DNA from: Clostridia bacterium
GTDB taxonomy: Bacteria; Bacillota; Clostridia; Oscillospirales; Acutalibacteraceae
DNA length: 12,049 nucleotides
Direction of reading: 5' to 3'
Assembly (NCBI GenBank): GCA_900767025.1
Contig: CAAFXS010000016.1
Span: 1 to 12,049 of the forward strand
Of the stretch, positions 1 to 5,457 are shown piece after piece. The translations under genes and the position numbers were made by a program. Every line of letters begins with the position of its first letter. Within the stretch, counting starts at the first letter, position 1. The notes below the pieces were generated by a model. The model was not told the DNA's origin and did not search any database. It was given only the letters and a program-made list of their open reading frames with translations.

Positions 1-146
1 ACAACCAAGTCATCATTCTTAAGGGAGGAAGATAGTGTTTCATGGTGTTTTGCAATTAGCGAGACTAACCTTTTCTCCTCGTCAGTGATGACCTTATTTT
101 CGTTTGGTCTAATATTCCCATACCATAGTTCTTGAAGTGTTGACAT
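1..146 (-). CDS. DUF6809 family protein, N-terminal part (3' end outside window)
   Basis: The ATG at 146-144 follows AAAGGAG with eight bases between, a strong ribosome site. The frame stays open for 48 codons to the window edge. The product begins MSTLQELWYGNIRPNE, which matches the start of the DUF6809 family (short proteins of Clostridia with a G-N-I-x-P-N motif near residue 10), followed by an acidic, helical stretch ITDEEKRLVSLIAKHH. The family has no known function. The gene starts 63 bases after the abiEii stop with no terminator visible between, so it could be read through from the abiE promoter. A decayed copy of the same 5' part lies at 3774-3923. The family call rests on recalled family features and is fairly secure; the missing C-terminus cannot be judged. 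Confidence 0.75.
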   Translation of the reverse strand, partial: MSTLQELWYGNIRPNENKVITDEEKRLVSLIAKHHETLSSSLKNDDLV

Positions 147-208
147 AATAACAACTCCTTTGCAGTACCTCAACATACCACAAGAGAGCTTCAATATCCA
201 GCATTATT

Positions 209-1075
209 TTAACTCATAATAAAATCTTCGTTTTCGCTTATATCAAGAAATTCAGTAACTAAATTTCTTACAGATTCAACAACCTCATTCCAATCTAATT
301 CGGAAACATAATAATTGTTGTTAATATAGTTTTTCCAATTATTTTGCATCGCTTCGTCTTCGCAAATTTCATCAATTATTCCCAAGATATCATCAATGAG
401 ATTGTCTGAATTTCTATTTTTGCTTGTGGCAAGAAATGCAGAATACAAATCATCAAGATCAACATTATAATTTTCTGAAATCATATATATGTCATAGAAA
501 TCACGCATTCGGGTATTTGCTGTTCCTCTGAACATTATTGTTTCTATCTTTTCGGCTAATGTGGTTTCAATATTATAGCTTAGAACGGAAATGGTTCTGT
601 CTTCAAACATCAGTGGATATTTGTATGTAACAGCACATGGAGTTATTACATCACCGGTTGAAATATCAATTTTTATCGGTTGCTTTGATTTTTCAAAATA
701 AGCATCTAATTTTATTCTTATGCCTGAATACTCATGCTCTTCCATTATTTCTTCAGCGGAATTGATTTCGAAAATAACATTATCATCTAATGGATAATCG
801 GCAATTTCCTTTATGATTTCCATTGCTTTATCTTTGTTTAACGGTAAAGACTTAACTGTTGTATCTATATCCATAGTAGCCCTCATATCAAGACCGACAA
901 TTGATGCAACCAGCATACCGCCTTTAAGAATGAAGTTATTTTTATATTTAGACAAGGAAACTCTTTCCAAAAATCTTTCCATCATATAATTCCTGAAAAG
1001 TGTTTGTGCCTTATTTGGATTTCCACCGGATATATTATTTATCTTGTCCTTTAACTGTCTTGTGGTTTTTATCAT
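209..1075 (-). CDS. abiEii: AbiEii/AbiGii-type nucleotidyltransferase toxin
   Basis: This 288-residue protein is the toxin half of a type IV-like AbiE toxin-antitoxin pair. Family members are GTP-binding nucleotidyltransferases that arrest growth or abort phage infection. Visible motifs are LKGGMLVASIVG at about 50-61 with the T-M-D-I-D signature at 67-71 (nucleotidyltransferase motif I), IKIDIS near 135-139, T-L-A-E-K-I-E-T at 172-179 and R-M-R-D-F-Y-D-I at 189-196. These are the four conserved blocks of the AbiEii family. Its ATG overlaps the stop of the upstream antitoxin gene in an ATGA arrangement, so translation is probably coupled. Length is typical and no key residue is missing, so it looks intact. 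Phage defence is inferred from the family; the sequence alone does not show it. Confidence 0.9.
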   Translation of the reverse strand: MIKTTRQLKDKINNISGGNPNKAQTLFRNYMMERFLERVSLSKYKNNFILKGGMLVASIVGLDMRATMDIDTTVKSLPLNKDKAMEIIKEIADYPLDDNVIFEINSAEEIMEEHEYSGIRIKLDAYFEKSKQPIKIDISTGDVITPCAVTYKYPLMFEDRTISVLSYNIETTLAEKIETIMFRGTANTRMRDFYDIYMISENYNVDLDDLYSAFLATSKNRNSDNLIDDILGIIDEICEDEAMQNNWKNYINNNYYVSELDWNEVVESVRNLVTEFLDISENEDFIMS

Positions 1076-1665
1076 AGCATTACCTCTGTATACATTCTAA
1101 CCTTTTCTTCAATCCTTAGAGCTTTAGCATATTTCATAAGGCTGTTTAGGTTTTTGCTTTTGCCCTTCATATATTCATTTAATGCATAGCTGAATACCTG
1201 AATATCGTATTTGTCTTTGTTTTTGATAAGGTCACAAATTGTTCTGTCAATATCATAAACACTTACAACATTACCCAAATGAGTTGCTTTAAGACTTCTT
1301 CCCAATTCCCAGATTTCACTGTTTGAATATGACACATCAAATCCGATTTTTTTTAGATGATTTGCATTGTATCCGCTGCATACGGTTACTGCATTTTTGA
1401 ACGGCTCTCTTTCCATCAAGCCGTGAATATATAACGCAGTTTCACCCGAATAAATAATCCTTTTGTTCCTGACATAAGTTATATACAGCTCATCAATCCA
1501 AACATCATCACTTGCATATACACCCTGACAGATGCGTTTTAGATTATGCTTTTTAACATATTCGCTTAAATATGTTTTTGAAATACCTAATGCAGTAACA
1601 TCACTTGTTAACAGATATCCGTTATTATCATTCATTAAGGTATTCATTTGTTCTGCTTTGTTCAT
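1072..1665 (-). CDS. abiEi: AbiEi-type antitoxin / autorepressor
   Basis: This 197-residue protein is the antitoxin of the pair. AbiEi proteins have an N-terminal winged helix-turn-helix that binds inverted repeats in their own promoter, and a C-terminal domain needed for antitoxin activity. Residues about 1-50 contain the LLTSDVTALGISKTYLSEYVKK helix pair, broken here only by description, and the typical R-I-C-Q-G-V-Y-A strand of the wing. The I-Y-S-G-E-T-A-L-Y-I-H-G-L block near 71-83 and the V-Y-D-I-D-R-T-I-C-D-L block near 136-146 are characteristic of the AbiEi core. The ATG at 1665 has AAGGTGA just upstream. It is the first gene of the bicistronic unit and overlaps abiEii by four bases. 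Autoregulation is expected from the family. Confidence 0.9.
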   Translation of the reverse strand: MNKAEQMNTLMNDNNGYLLTSDVTALGISKTYLSEYVKKHNLKRICQGVYASDDVWIDELYITYVRNKRIIYSGETALYIHGLMEREPFKNAVTVCSGYNANHLKKIGFDVSYSNSEIWELGRSLKATHLGNVVSVYDIDRTICDLIKNKDKYDIQVFSYALNEYMKGKSKNLNSLMKYAKALRIEEKVRMYTEVML

Positions 1666-1691
1666 TATATCACCTTACTTTTACACAATTA

Positions 1692-1720
1692 GGTATATCA
1701 TATATAAGCGAATAAGTCAA
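1692..1720 (-). promoter_or_regulatory. Promoter of the abiE operon
   Basis: On the minus strand TTGACT (1720-1715) and TATACC (1697-1692) are separated by 17 bases. The abiEi start codon follows 27 bases downstream of the -10 box. The spacer and -10 contain TATAT-CAT-ATATA on the plus strand, a short inverted repeat that could be part of an AbiEi operator. The promoter is seen by hexamer match only. Confidence 0.5.
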
Positions 1721-1796
1721 GTTTTATACTGAAACTAATATATTATGTGCCCTTTAATAATTAATTACTGTTATAAAAAATTTAGTATTGTTTCGG

Positions 1797-2972
1797 TTAA
1801 TTACGGTTCATATCACAACCATAATCATTATTCTTCATTCCAAAAATCAGCAATATTGCCGCAAGCAAAGATAATATTGCTCCAAATGTAAACGGTGCAA
1901 AGCTACCGAAAGAATCCCAAAGAAATCCTGCTATTACGCTGGCAGGCAATAGTGCAATACCCGTCAATGTTGAATGCATACCAAGCATTGTGCCTTTAAG
2001 CTCCGGCGGTGCTATTTCGGAAATAAACGCCCTCTCTGTTCCGCTAATCATTGCGGTATAAACGCCATAGGAAATAAAAGCAATTACAATCATTGTTTTA
2101 TTAGTTGCAAATGCAAAAAGGAAATAAACCGACGCAAAAGTAATATATCCAAGAACCAGAAGTTTCTTTCTACCAACCCTGTCGGATTTCTTTCCGAAAG
2201 GAATTGCAAGTATAGATGCGGATGCGTTGTATAAAAAATAGAGCAGAATAACATCTGTACTGCTGAATCCTACATCACAAGCTCTTAAAAGCAAAAAGCT
2301 ATTTGATGAATTTCCAAGAGTGAAAACAAAGACAACCACCAAATACAATATGAGATTTCTATCAAGCTTTTTTATATTCTTCCAAAACGCCTCTCTTTGT
2401 ATTGTGGGGCGACATTCCTTTTTTTCACGGATAAAAGCAAACATCAGCAAAGCTAATAAAACAGGAATTATGGACACAACAAATACAGTTCTATAAGAAT
2501 CTCTTCCCAAATTCTTAAAAAGAATGTAAGCAATAAGTATTCCCACTGCTGAGCCTGCCATATCAAGCATTTTATGTATACCAAATGTTTTTCCTGTATT
2601 TCCTTTTTCGGCAGAATCGGATACCATTACATCTCTGGGAGCTGTCCTTATTCCCTTTCCAAAGCGGTCAATCACTCTTGCAAGTAATATTCCAATCCAG
2701 GAGCCGGCAAAAAGCAAGGCAATCTTATACACGAGCCCTGACGCATATCCCAAAAATGCAATAGGTTTCTTTTTGTGATATTTATCACTTATATAGCCGC
2801 TGAATACTTTAAGCAGGCTTGCAATACTTTCTGCAATTCCTTCGATTACTCCCACTAATGTCGGAGTAGCACCTAATACAGACGTTAAATAAATCGGTAT
2901 CAACGGATAAACCATCTCGCTGGACAAATCAGCAAAAAAGCTGACCAATCCAAGAAAAATTATATTTCGCAT
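1797..2972 (-). CDS. MFS transporter, substrate unknown, in the Mn riboswitch-controlled unit
   Basis: This 391-residue protein of the major facilitator superfamily has about twelve hydrophobic segments. The loop 2-3 signature GYISDKYHKKKP lies at about 59-70 and its second-half counterpart FGKKSDRVGRKK at 259-270. Between them is the D-R-F-G-K-G-I-R-T-A-P-R-D stretch at 102-114, typical of a drug/sugar-exporter-like MFS branch common in Clostridia and archaea. The ATG at 2972 is preceded by AGAAGG. The gene starts 43 bases after the mntP stop, and that gap holds a 10-bp inverted repeat but no U-tract terminator, so both genes are probably transcribed from the Mn2+-responsive leader. This context suggests, without proving, a role in metal or stress export. 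The family gives no substrate. Confidence 0.85.
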   Translation of the reverse strand: MRNIIFLGLVSFFADLSSEMVYPLIPIYLTSVLGATPTLVGVIEGIAESIASLLKVFSGYISDKYHKKKPIAFLGYASGLVYKIALLFAGSWIGILLARVIDRFGKGIRTAPRDVMVSDSAEKGNTGKTFGIHKMLDMAGSAVGILIAYILFKNLGRDSYRTVFVVSIIPVLLALLMFAFIREKKECRPTIQREAFWKNIKKLDRNLILYLVVVFVFTLGNSSNSFLLLRACDVGFSSTDVILLYFLYNASASILAIPFGKKSDRVGRKKLLVLGYITFASVYFLFAFATNKTMIVIAFISYGVYTAMISGTERAFISEIAPPELKGTMLGMHSTLTGIALLPASVIAGFLWDSFGSFAPFTFGAILSLLAAILLIFGMKNNDYGCDMNRN

Positions 2973-2988
2973 ATTAAAACCTTCTTTC

Positions 2989-3023
2989 TAGGATAAAAGT
3001 AGTAATTTATACATTTTATCCTA
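2989..3023. repeat. 10-bp inverted repeat between mntP and the MFS gene
   Basis: TAGGATAAAA at 2989-2998 is the exact reverse complement of TTTTATCCTA at 3014-3023, with a 15-base loop. It overlaps the mntP stop codon and has no T-run on the minus side (GAAAGAAGG follows). It is therefore more like an intercistronic processing or stability hairpin than a terminator. Confidence 0.55.
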
Positions 3024-3576
3024 TTACACCAAGGTGCTCAAGGAGAATTTTTACACCCATTACGATTAAAACTATACCTCCGATAAGCTCGGCGGTTGAT
3101 TTGTATTTAGTACCGAAAACATTTCCTATTTTCACTCCTGCCACAGAAAGAACAAAGGTTACAATACCAATAAAAGCAACGGCAGGAACAATCCGAACCT
3201 GCAAAAAAGCAAATGTTATACCAACAGCAAGTGCATCAATACTTGTTGCAATTGCAAGAGGGAACATTGATTTAAAGGAAAATGAACTATCAAGTTCTTC
3301 TGCTTTTCCTCTTGACTCTCTAATCATATTAAGACCTATTATCCCAAGCAGAACAAAAGCTATCCAATGGTCAATGTTCGTGATGAGTGATTGAAAACGA
3401 CTTCCAAGCCAATATCCTATAAGAGGCATAAGTGCCTGAAATCCACCGAAATATATGCCTGCAATCAGTAAATGCTTTTTTGTTACTTTTTTTACAGAAA
3501 GCCCTTTGCAGATTGACACGGCAAACGCATCCATCGAAAGTCCCACAGCAATAACAAACAATTCCCAAAGTCCCAT
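3016..3576 (-). CDS. mntP: Manganese efflux pump MntP
   Basis: This 186-residue inner-membrane exporter of Mn2+ has six predicted membrane segments. The two halves each carry the family's signature: SMDAFAVS at 14-21 and TSIDALAVG at 111-119. The aspartates at 16 and 114 correspond to those needed for Mn export in MntP proteins. The start is taken as the ATG at 3576, because GGAGG lies 8 bases upstream and the product then begins MGLWELFVIAVGLSMDAF, the usual family start and length. A longer in-frame reading to 3651 would run through the riboswitch terminator and is rejected. It is preceded by a yybP-ykoY leader, the usual control of mntP, and followed by an MFS transporter. Confidence 0.95.
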   Translation of the reverse strand: MGLWELFVIAVGLSMDAFAVSICKGLSVKKVTKKHLLIAGIYFGGFQALMPLIGYWLGSRFQSLITNIDHWIAFVLLGIIGLNMIRESRGKAEELDSSFSFKSMFPLAIATSIDALAVGITFAFLQVRIVPAVAFIGIVTFVLSVAGVKIGNVFGTKYKSTAELIGGIVLIVMGVKILLEHLGVIG

Positions 3577-3605
3577 ATTTTTTACCTCCGAGTTTTGCAG
3601 GTAAT

Positions 3606-3649
3606 AAAAAAAGACGCGGCTTACCTGCATATTACAGATAAGTCTCGTC
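3606..3649 (-). terminator. Riboswitch expression-platform terminator
   Basis: On the minus strand GACG...CTTATCTG pairs with CAGGTAAG...CGTC (8 bp plus an outer 4 bp, 7-base loop), followed by seven T. The competing segment GCAGGTAA (3628-3621) can instead pair with TTACCTGC (3604-3597), giving an 8-bp antiterminator. The 5' terminator strand CTTAT can be held by AUAAG at the start of the aptamer. Confidence 0.85.
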
Positions 3650-3720
3650 ATTCAAGATAAAGCCAGGATAAAATCCAGTATGTTGACCTAATCACACTTT
3701 GTGCCGACTACTCCCTTATT
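3606..3720 (-). promoter_or_regulatory. yybP-ykoY manganese riboswitch
   Basis: The leader read on the minus strand contains the conserved core elements of this class in order. These are AAGGGAGTAG (3716-3707), GTCAACATACT (3687-3677), TCCTGGCTTTA (3668-3658) and ACGAGACTTA (3648-3639). Members of this class bind Mn2+ and switch on efflux or tolerance genes. The terminator and a possible antiterminator overlap the 3' end, and mntP starts 30 bases beyond the T-run. In the expected logic Mn2+ stabilises the closing stem, the terminator cannot form, and transcription reaches mntP and probably the MFS gene. Confidence 0.92.
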
Positions 3721-3726
3721 CCTTAC

Positions 3727-3754
3727 ATTTTAACACAAAATATATTTTTTTCAA
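3727..3754 (-). promoter_or_regulatory. Promoter of the mntP riboswitch transcript
   Basis: On the minus strand TTGAAA (3754-3749), a 16-base spacer and TAAAAT (3732-3727) place the transcript start at about 3720, immediately before the riboswitch core. Confidence 0.6.
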
Positions 3755-3773
3755 TGCTTTTTTCAATTGTTTT

Positions 3774-3923
3774 TCAAGCAATACAAATCATTTTTTGCCG
3801 ATATAGAAATAGTGTTTCAAGATACTGAGTAATAAATCCAATCAACTTGTTCTCCTCGTCAGTGGTAGTTTTATCTTAATTGGTACGGATATTTCCACAC
3901 CCTGCTTCTTGTAGTTTAGACAT
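3774..3923 (-). pseudogene. Broken copy of the DUF6809 gene
   Basis: The ATG at 3923 reads MSKLQEAGCGNIRTN, then a TAA stop at codon 16, then DKTTTDEENKLIGFITQYLETL in the same frame; the next stop is at 3776-3774. Compared with the gene at 1-146, codon 16 has changed from GAA (Glu) to TAA, and the aligned stretches 35-146 and 3812-3923 have the same length with no gap. Homology is lost beyond about codon 37, so the copy is also cut at its 3' end. No good ribosome site remains: the AAGGAG found upstream of the intact copy is here on the opposite strand, next to a palindrome. It lies 70 bases after the P-loop gene. Confidence 0.75.
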
Positions 3924-3935
3924 AAAATCATTTTC

Positions 3936-3949
3936 TTGCAGTACTGCAA
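3936..3949. repeat. 14-bp perfect palindrome at the head of the DUF6809 pseudogene
   Basis: TTGCAGTACTGCAA is its own reverse complement. On its plus-strand right side follows AAGGAGTT. The 15-base TACTGCAAAGGAGTT therefore occurs in opposite orientation to its counterpart at the intact gene (minus strand, about 152-166). This suggests an inversion or template-switch event. Confidence 0.6.
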
Positions 3950-3993
3950 AGGAGTTAATAAGTCCGGGGAAACATTTTAATTTTTTGCCAATT

Positions 3994-4395
3994 TTAAATA
4001 CATTCTTCGATGATTTTAGGAGTAAATTCGTCACAATAAGCAAAATGAAAATTTACACCTGTTTTTCTTGATGCCTCGCTCATAAGATTCATAAAATCAT
4101 CCATATCTGTTGTTTTATTCCATATTATTCTTAAAGCACAATCGACAAATATATCCGTGATGTCGTAATTTCCTGCACACAAGCCTAATAGAAATCCATA
4201 TAAGACTTTTGCGCCAAAAATATCAAAGTCATTCGCATTAATCAGCCTAATATTTGGCGGCAAAACACAATTGAGTCCATTCCCGCAATCAACGAAAACA
4301 ACAGTGTTATTTTCATCCTTTGATAAATCTATGGCTTTTTTAATCATACGACTCGTTTTACCACTTCCTCTGATTCCTACTATATATTCAACCAT
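3994..4395 (-). CDS. Small P-loop ATP-binding protein of unknown role
   Basis: This 133-residue protein opens with a Walker A motif, V-G-I-R-G-S-G-K-T-S at about 6-15. The hydrophobic strand VVFVDCG follows near 32-38, and DITDIFVDCALRI at about 78-90 could supply the Walker B aspartate. It resembles small Clostridia proteins often labelled ATP-binding or PilT-like, which share the G-N-Y-D-I-T-D-I-F-V-D phrase; none has a settled function as far as I know. The ATG at 4395 follows CAGGAG by six bases. The gene starts 20 bases after the DUF308 stop, so the two are almost certainly co-transcribed. It has no membrane segment and is too short for a motor ATPase. Nucleotide binding is well supported; the partner is unknown. 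Confidence 0.75.
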   Translation of the reverse strand: MVEYIVGIRGSGKTSRMIKKAIDLSKDENNTVVFVDCGNGLNCVLPPNIRLINANDFDIFGAKVLYGFLLGLCAGNYDITDIFVDCALRIIWNKTTDMDDFMNLMSEASRKTGVNFHFAYCDEFTPKIIEECI

Positions 4396-4415
4396 ATTTT
4401 TCTCCTGCTACTAAA

Positions 4416-5018
4416 CTAAAATTCATCAGCATCATCTTCAACATCATAATCAACGTCAATAGAGGTTTTGAAAGGAAGAATATTTTTTACACGCTGGGTC
4501 GTATATATTGCTGCAATAAGTTTTTCTGTTCCTGTTAAAATACAACCTGCCCCATAAAGCATTGTTAGAACAACTGCACTATTAAATGGATAAAATACAA
4601 GAACAATTCCCATTGCTATTGATATAATTGAAAAAATGAGTAGAACAAACCATTTTTTCATTCCGAATCTTTTAGCATCAAGGGATGCCTGAATTGAAAA
4701 CAAGCTGTTCGCAATAATCAAAACGCCTAAAATCAAAGGTAGAATTCTTACAATCCAACTTGGATGAACTAATATAATAATACCTACAATTACATTAAAC
4801 AAGCCTAAAGCAAGATCAAATTGAAAAGCGATATTATATTTGTCATCTGAAAAATAAGCAAATATTTTAATTATTCCGAATACAATTGACATAATACCGA
4901 TTATATAGCAAATTGTAATCATTGAAAGTTCAGGATATATAAGTAAAATTAATCCAACAATTATAAAAGCTATACAGGTTAATATATATGCAGTTTTAAT
5001 TCTTTTGAGATATTTCAT
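4416..5018 (-). CDS. DUF308 (HdeD-like) membrane protein
   Basis: From the ATG at 5018 this is a 200-residue protein with six strongly hydrophobic segments in pairs. Each pair has the glycine-rich pattern (I-V-G-L-I-L-L-I-Y-P, V-I-V-G-I-I-I-L-V-H-P, A-M-G-I-V-L-V-F-Y-P) of DUF308/HdeD repeats. It ends in an acidic cytoplasmic tail, DVDYDVEDDADEF. HdeD-like proteins are linked to acid resistance in enterobacteria; in Firmicutes the role is unknown. Upstream in-frame ATGs at 5030 and 5090 exist. The 5090 start has no ribosome site and would translate an inverted repeat. The 5018 ATG gives the family-like start MKYLKRIKTAYILTCIAF with a weak TGGGA six bases upstream; 5030 cannot be excluded. It heads an operon with the P-loop gene. 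Confidence 0.75.
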   Translation of the reverse strand: MKYLKRIKTAYILTCIAFIIVGLILLIYPELSMITICYIIGIMSIVFGIIKIFAYFSDDKYNIAFQFDLALGLFNVIVGIIILVHPSWIVRILPLILGVLIIANSLFSIQASLDAKRFGMKKWFVLLIFSIISIAMGIVLVFYPFNSAVVLTMLYGAGCILTGTEKLIAAIYTTQRVKNILPFKTSIDVDYDVEDDADEF

Positions 5019-5036
5019 AATAATTCCCATAGCCTT

Positions 5037-5087
5037 TCCGGCTACAAATAGTTTATAAAAAATTCCTAACACCTTATTGTAGCCGGA
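5037..5087 (-). repeat. 11-bp inverted repeat just upstream of the DUF308 start
   Basis: On the minus strand TCCGGCTACAA (5087-5077) and TTGTAGCCGGA (5047-5037) are perfect complements around a 29-base loop. The downstream arm runs into GGAAAGG next to the 5030 and 5018 start codons, so folding could affect ribosome access. Confidence 0.6.
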
Positions 5088-5111
5088 CAAGGCGTATAAT
5101 GGCTCGTTTGC

Positions 5112-5208
5112 GACCGCTCGCAGTGCGAGATAAAGGGAGCAATAAGAGCTTAGTAGCGGTCTTAATTTTGGAACTCATTTTTTGAGTGAACAAAATTAAG
5201 GGAACCGC
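5112..5208 (-). ncRNA. Structured leader of the DUF308 operon (candidate)
   Basis: Several stems overlap. CTTAATTTTG (5161-5170) pairs with CAAAATTAAG (5191-5200); inside it ACTCA (5173-5177) pairs with TGAGT (5183-5187), and outside it GCGGT (5156-5160) pairs with ACCGC (5204-5208). Separately, GACCGCT (5112-5118) is the exact complement of AGCGGTC (5155-5161), and CTCGC (5117-5121) pairs with GCGAG (5125-5129). The two partners of AGCGGTC exclude each other. The segment lies between the likely transcription start (about 5228) and the gene. No known riboswitch class was recognised. Confidence 0.45.
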
Positions 5209-5226
5209 CCTGCGTAAAATTTAACC

Positions 5227-5263
5227 CTCTCAAAATTATACCACCGGCAAATTTTGAGAGCAA
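5227..5263 (-). promoter_or_regulatory. Promoter with overlapping palindromic operator for the DUF308/P-loop operon
   Basis: On the minus strand TTGCTC (5263-5258), a 17-base spacer and a perfect TATAAT (5240-5235) form a promoter. The 11-bp perfect inverted repeat CTCTCAAAATT (5227-5237) / AATTTTGAGAG (5250-5260) has one arm over the -10 box and start site and the other over the -35 box. This is the classic layout for repressor control. The predicted transcript has about 200 nt of leader. Confidence 0.5.
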
Positions 5264-5272
5264 TACAATCAG

Positions 5273-5300
5273 ATTAGTGTGATTTTTCACACTAATTTTT
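5273..5300. terminator. 10-bp hairpin with T-run, terminator-like on the plus strand
   Basis: ATTAGTGTGA (5273-5282) pairs with TCACACTAAT (5287-5296) around TTTT, followed by four more T on the plus strand. On the minus strand, where the genes lie, the stem is followed by CTGATTG, a poor T-tract. It may still help to end the radical SAM operon, but its canonical direction faces the wrong way. Confidence 0.4.
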
Positions 5301-5309
5301 CCTTAATCA

Positions 5310-5349
5310 CCGACACGAATTATGGCAGACAATATATAATTCGTGTCGG
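5310..5349. repeat. 14-bp perfect inverted repeat
   Basis: CCGACACGAATTAT (5310-5323) and ATAATTCGTGTCGG (5336-5349) are exact complements with a 12-base loop. Neither side has a T-run. It lies about 110 bases after the last gene of the radical SAM operon and could be a processing hairpin, a protein-binding site or a small mobile repeat. The rest of the gap up to 5457 shows no gene. Confidence 0.6.
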
Positions 5350-5457
5350 CTTTAGACGGTCAATTCAGTAGTAAAAATTTTAATAAGAAAGAGAAGAGCC
5401 CTCGGACATTGAAAAAACAGCAAAATAAAGTTACATAATCATCCGTCCGAATCCTAA

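Noticed and set aside
1532..1732. Plus-strand open frame opposite abiEi and its promoter
   Set aside because: It is a shadow of the real minus-strand gene, with no ribosome site or domain. The same applies to the other plus-strand frames opposite the MFS, radical SAM, CNNM/CorC and metallophosphoesterase genes.
3577..3651. N-terminal extension of MntP to an upstream ATG
   Set aside because: It would be encoded by the riboswitch terminator, lacks a ribosome site, and makes the protein longer than the family; the ATG at 3576 has GGAGG and a family-like start.
5019..5090. Longer DUF308 start at 5090
   Set aside because: No ribosome site is present and the extension reads through the 11-bp inverted repeat; family-like sequence begins at 5018.
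5310..5349. Classic terminator for the radical SAM operon
   Set aside because: The stem is strong, but no T-run follows on the minus strand, so it is listed only as an inverted repeat.
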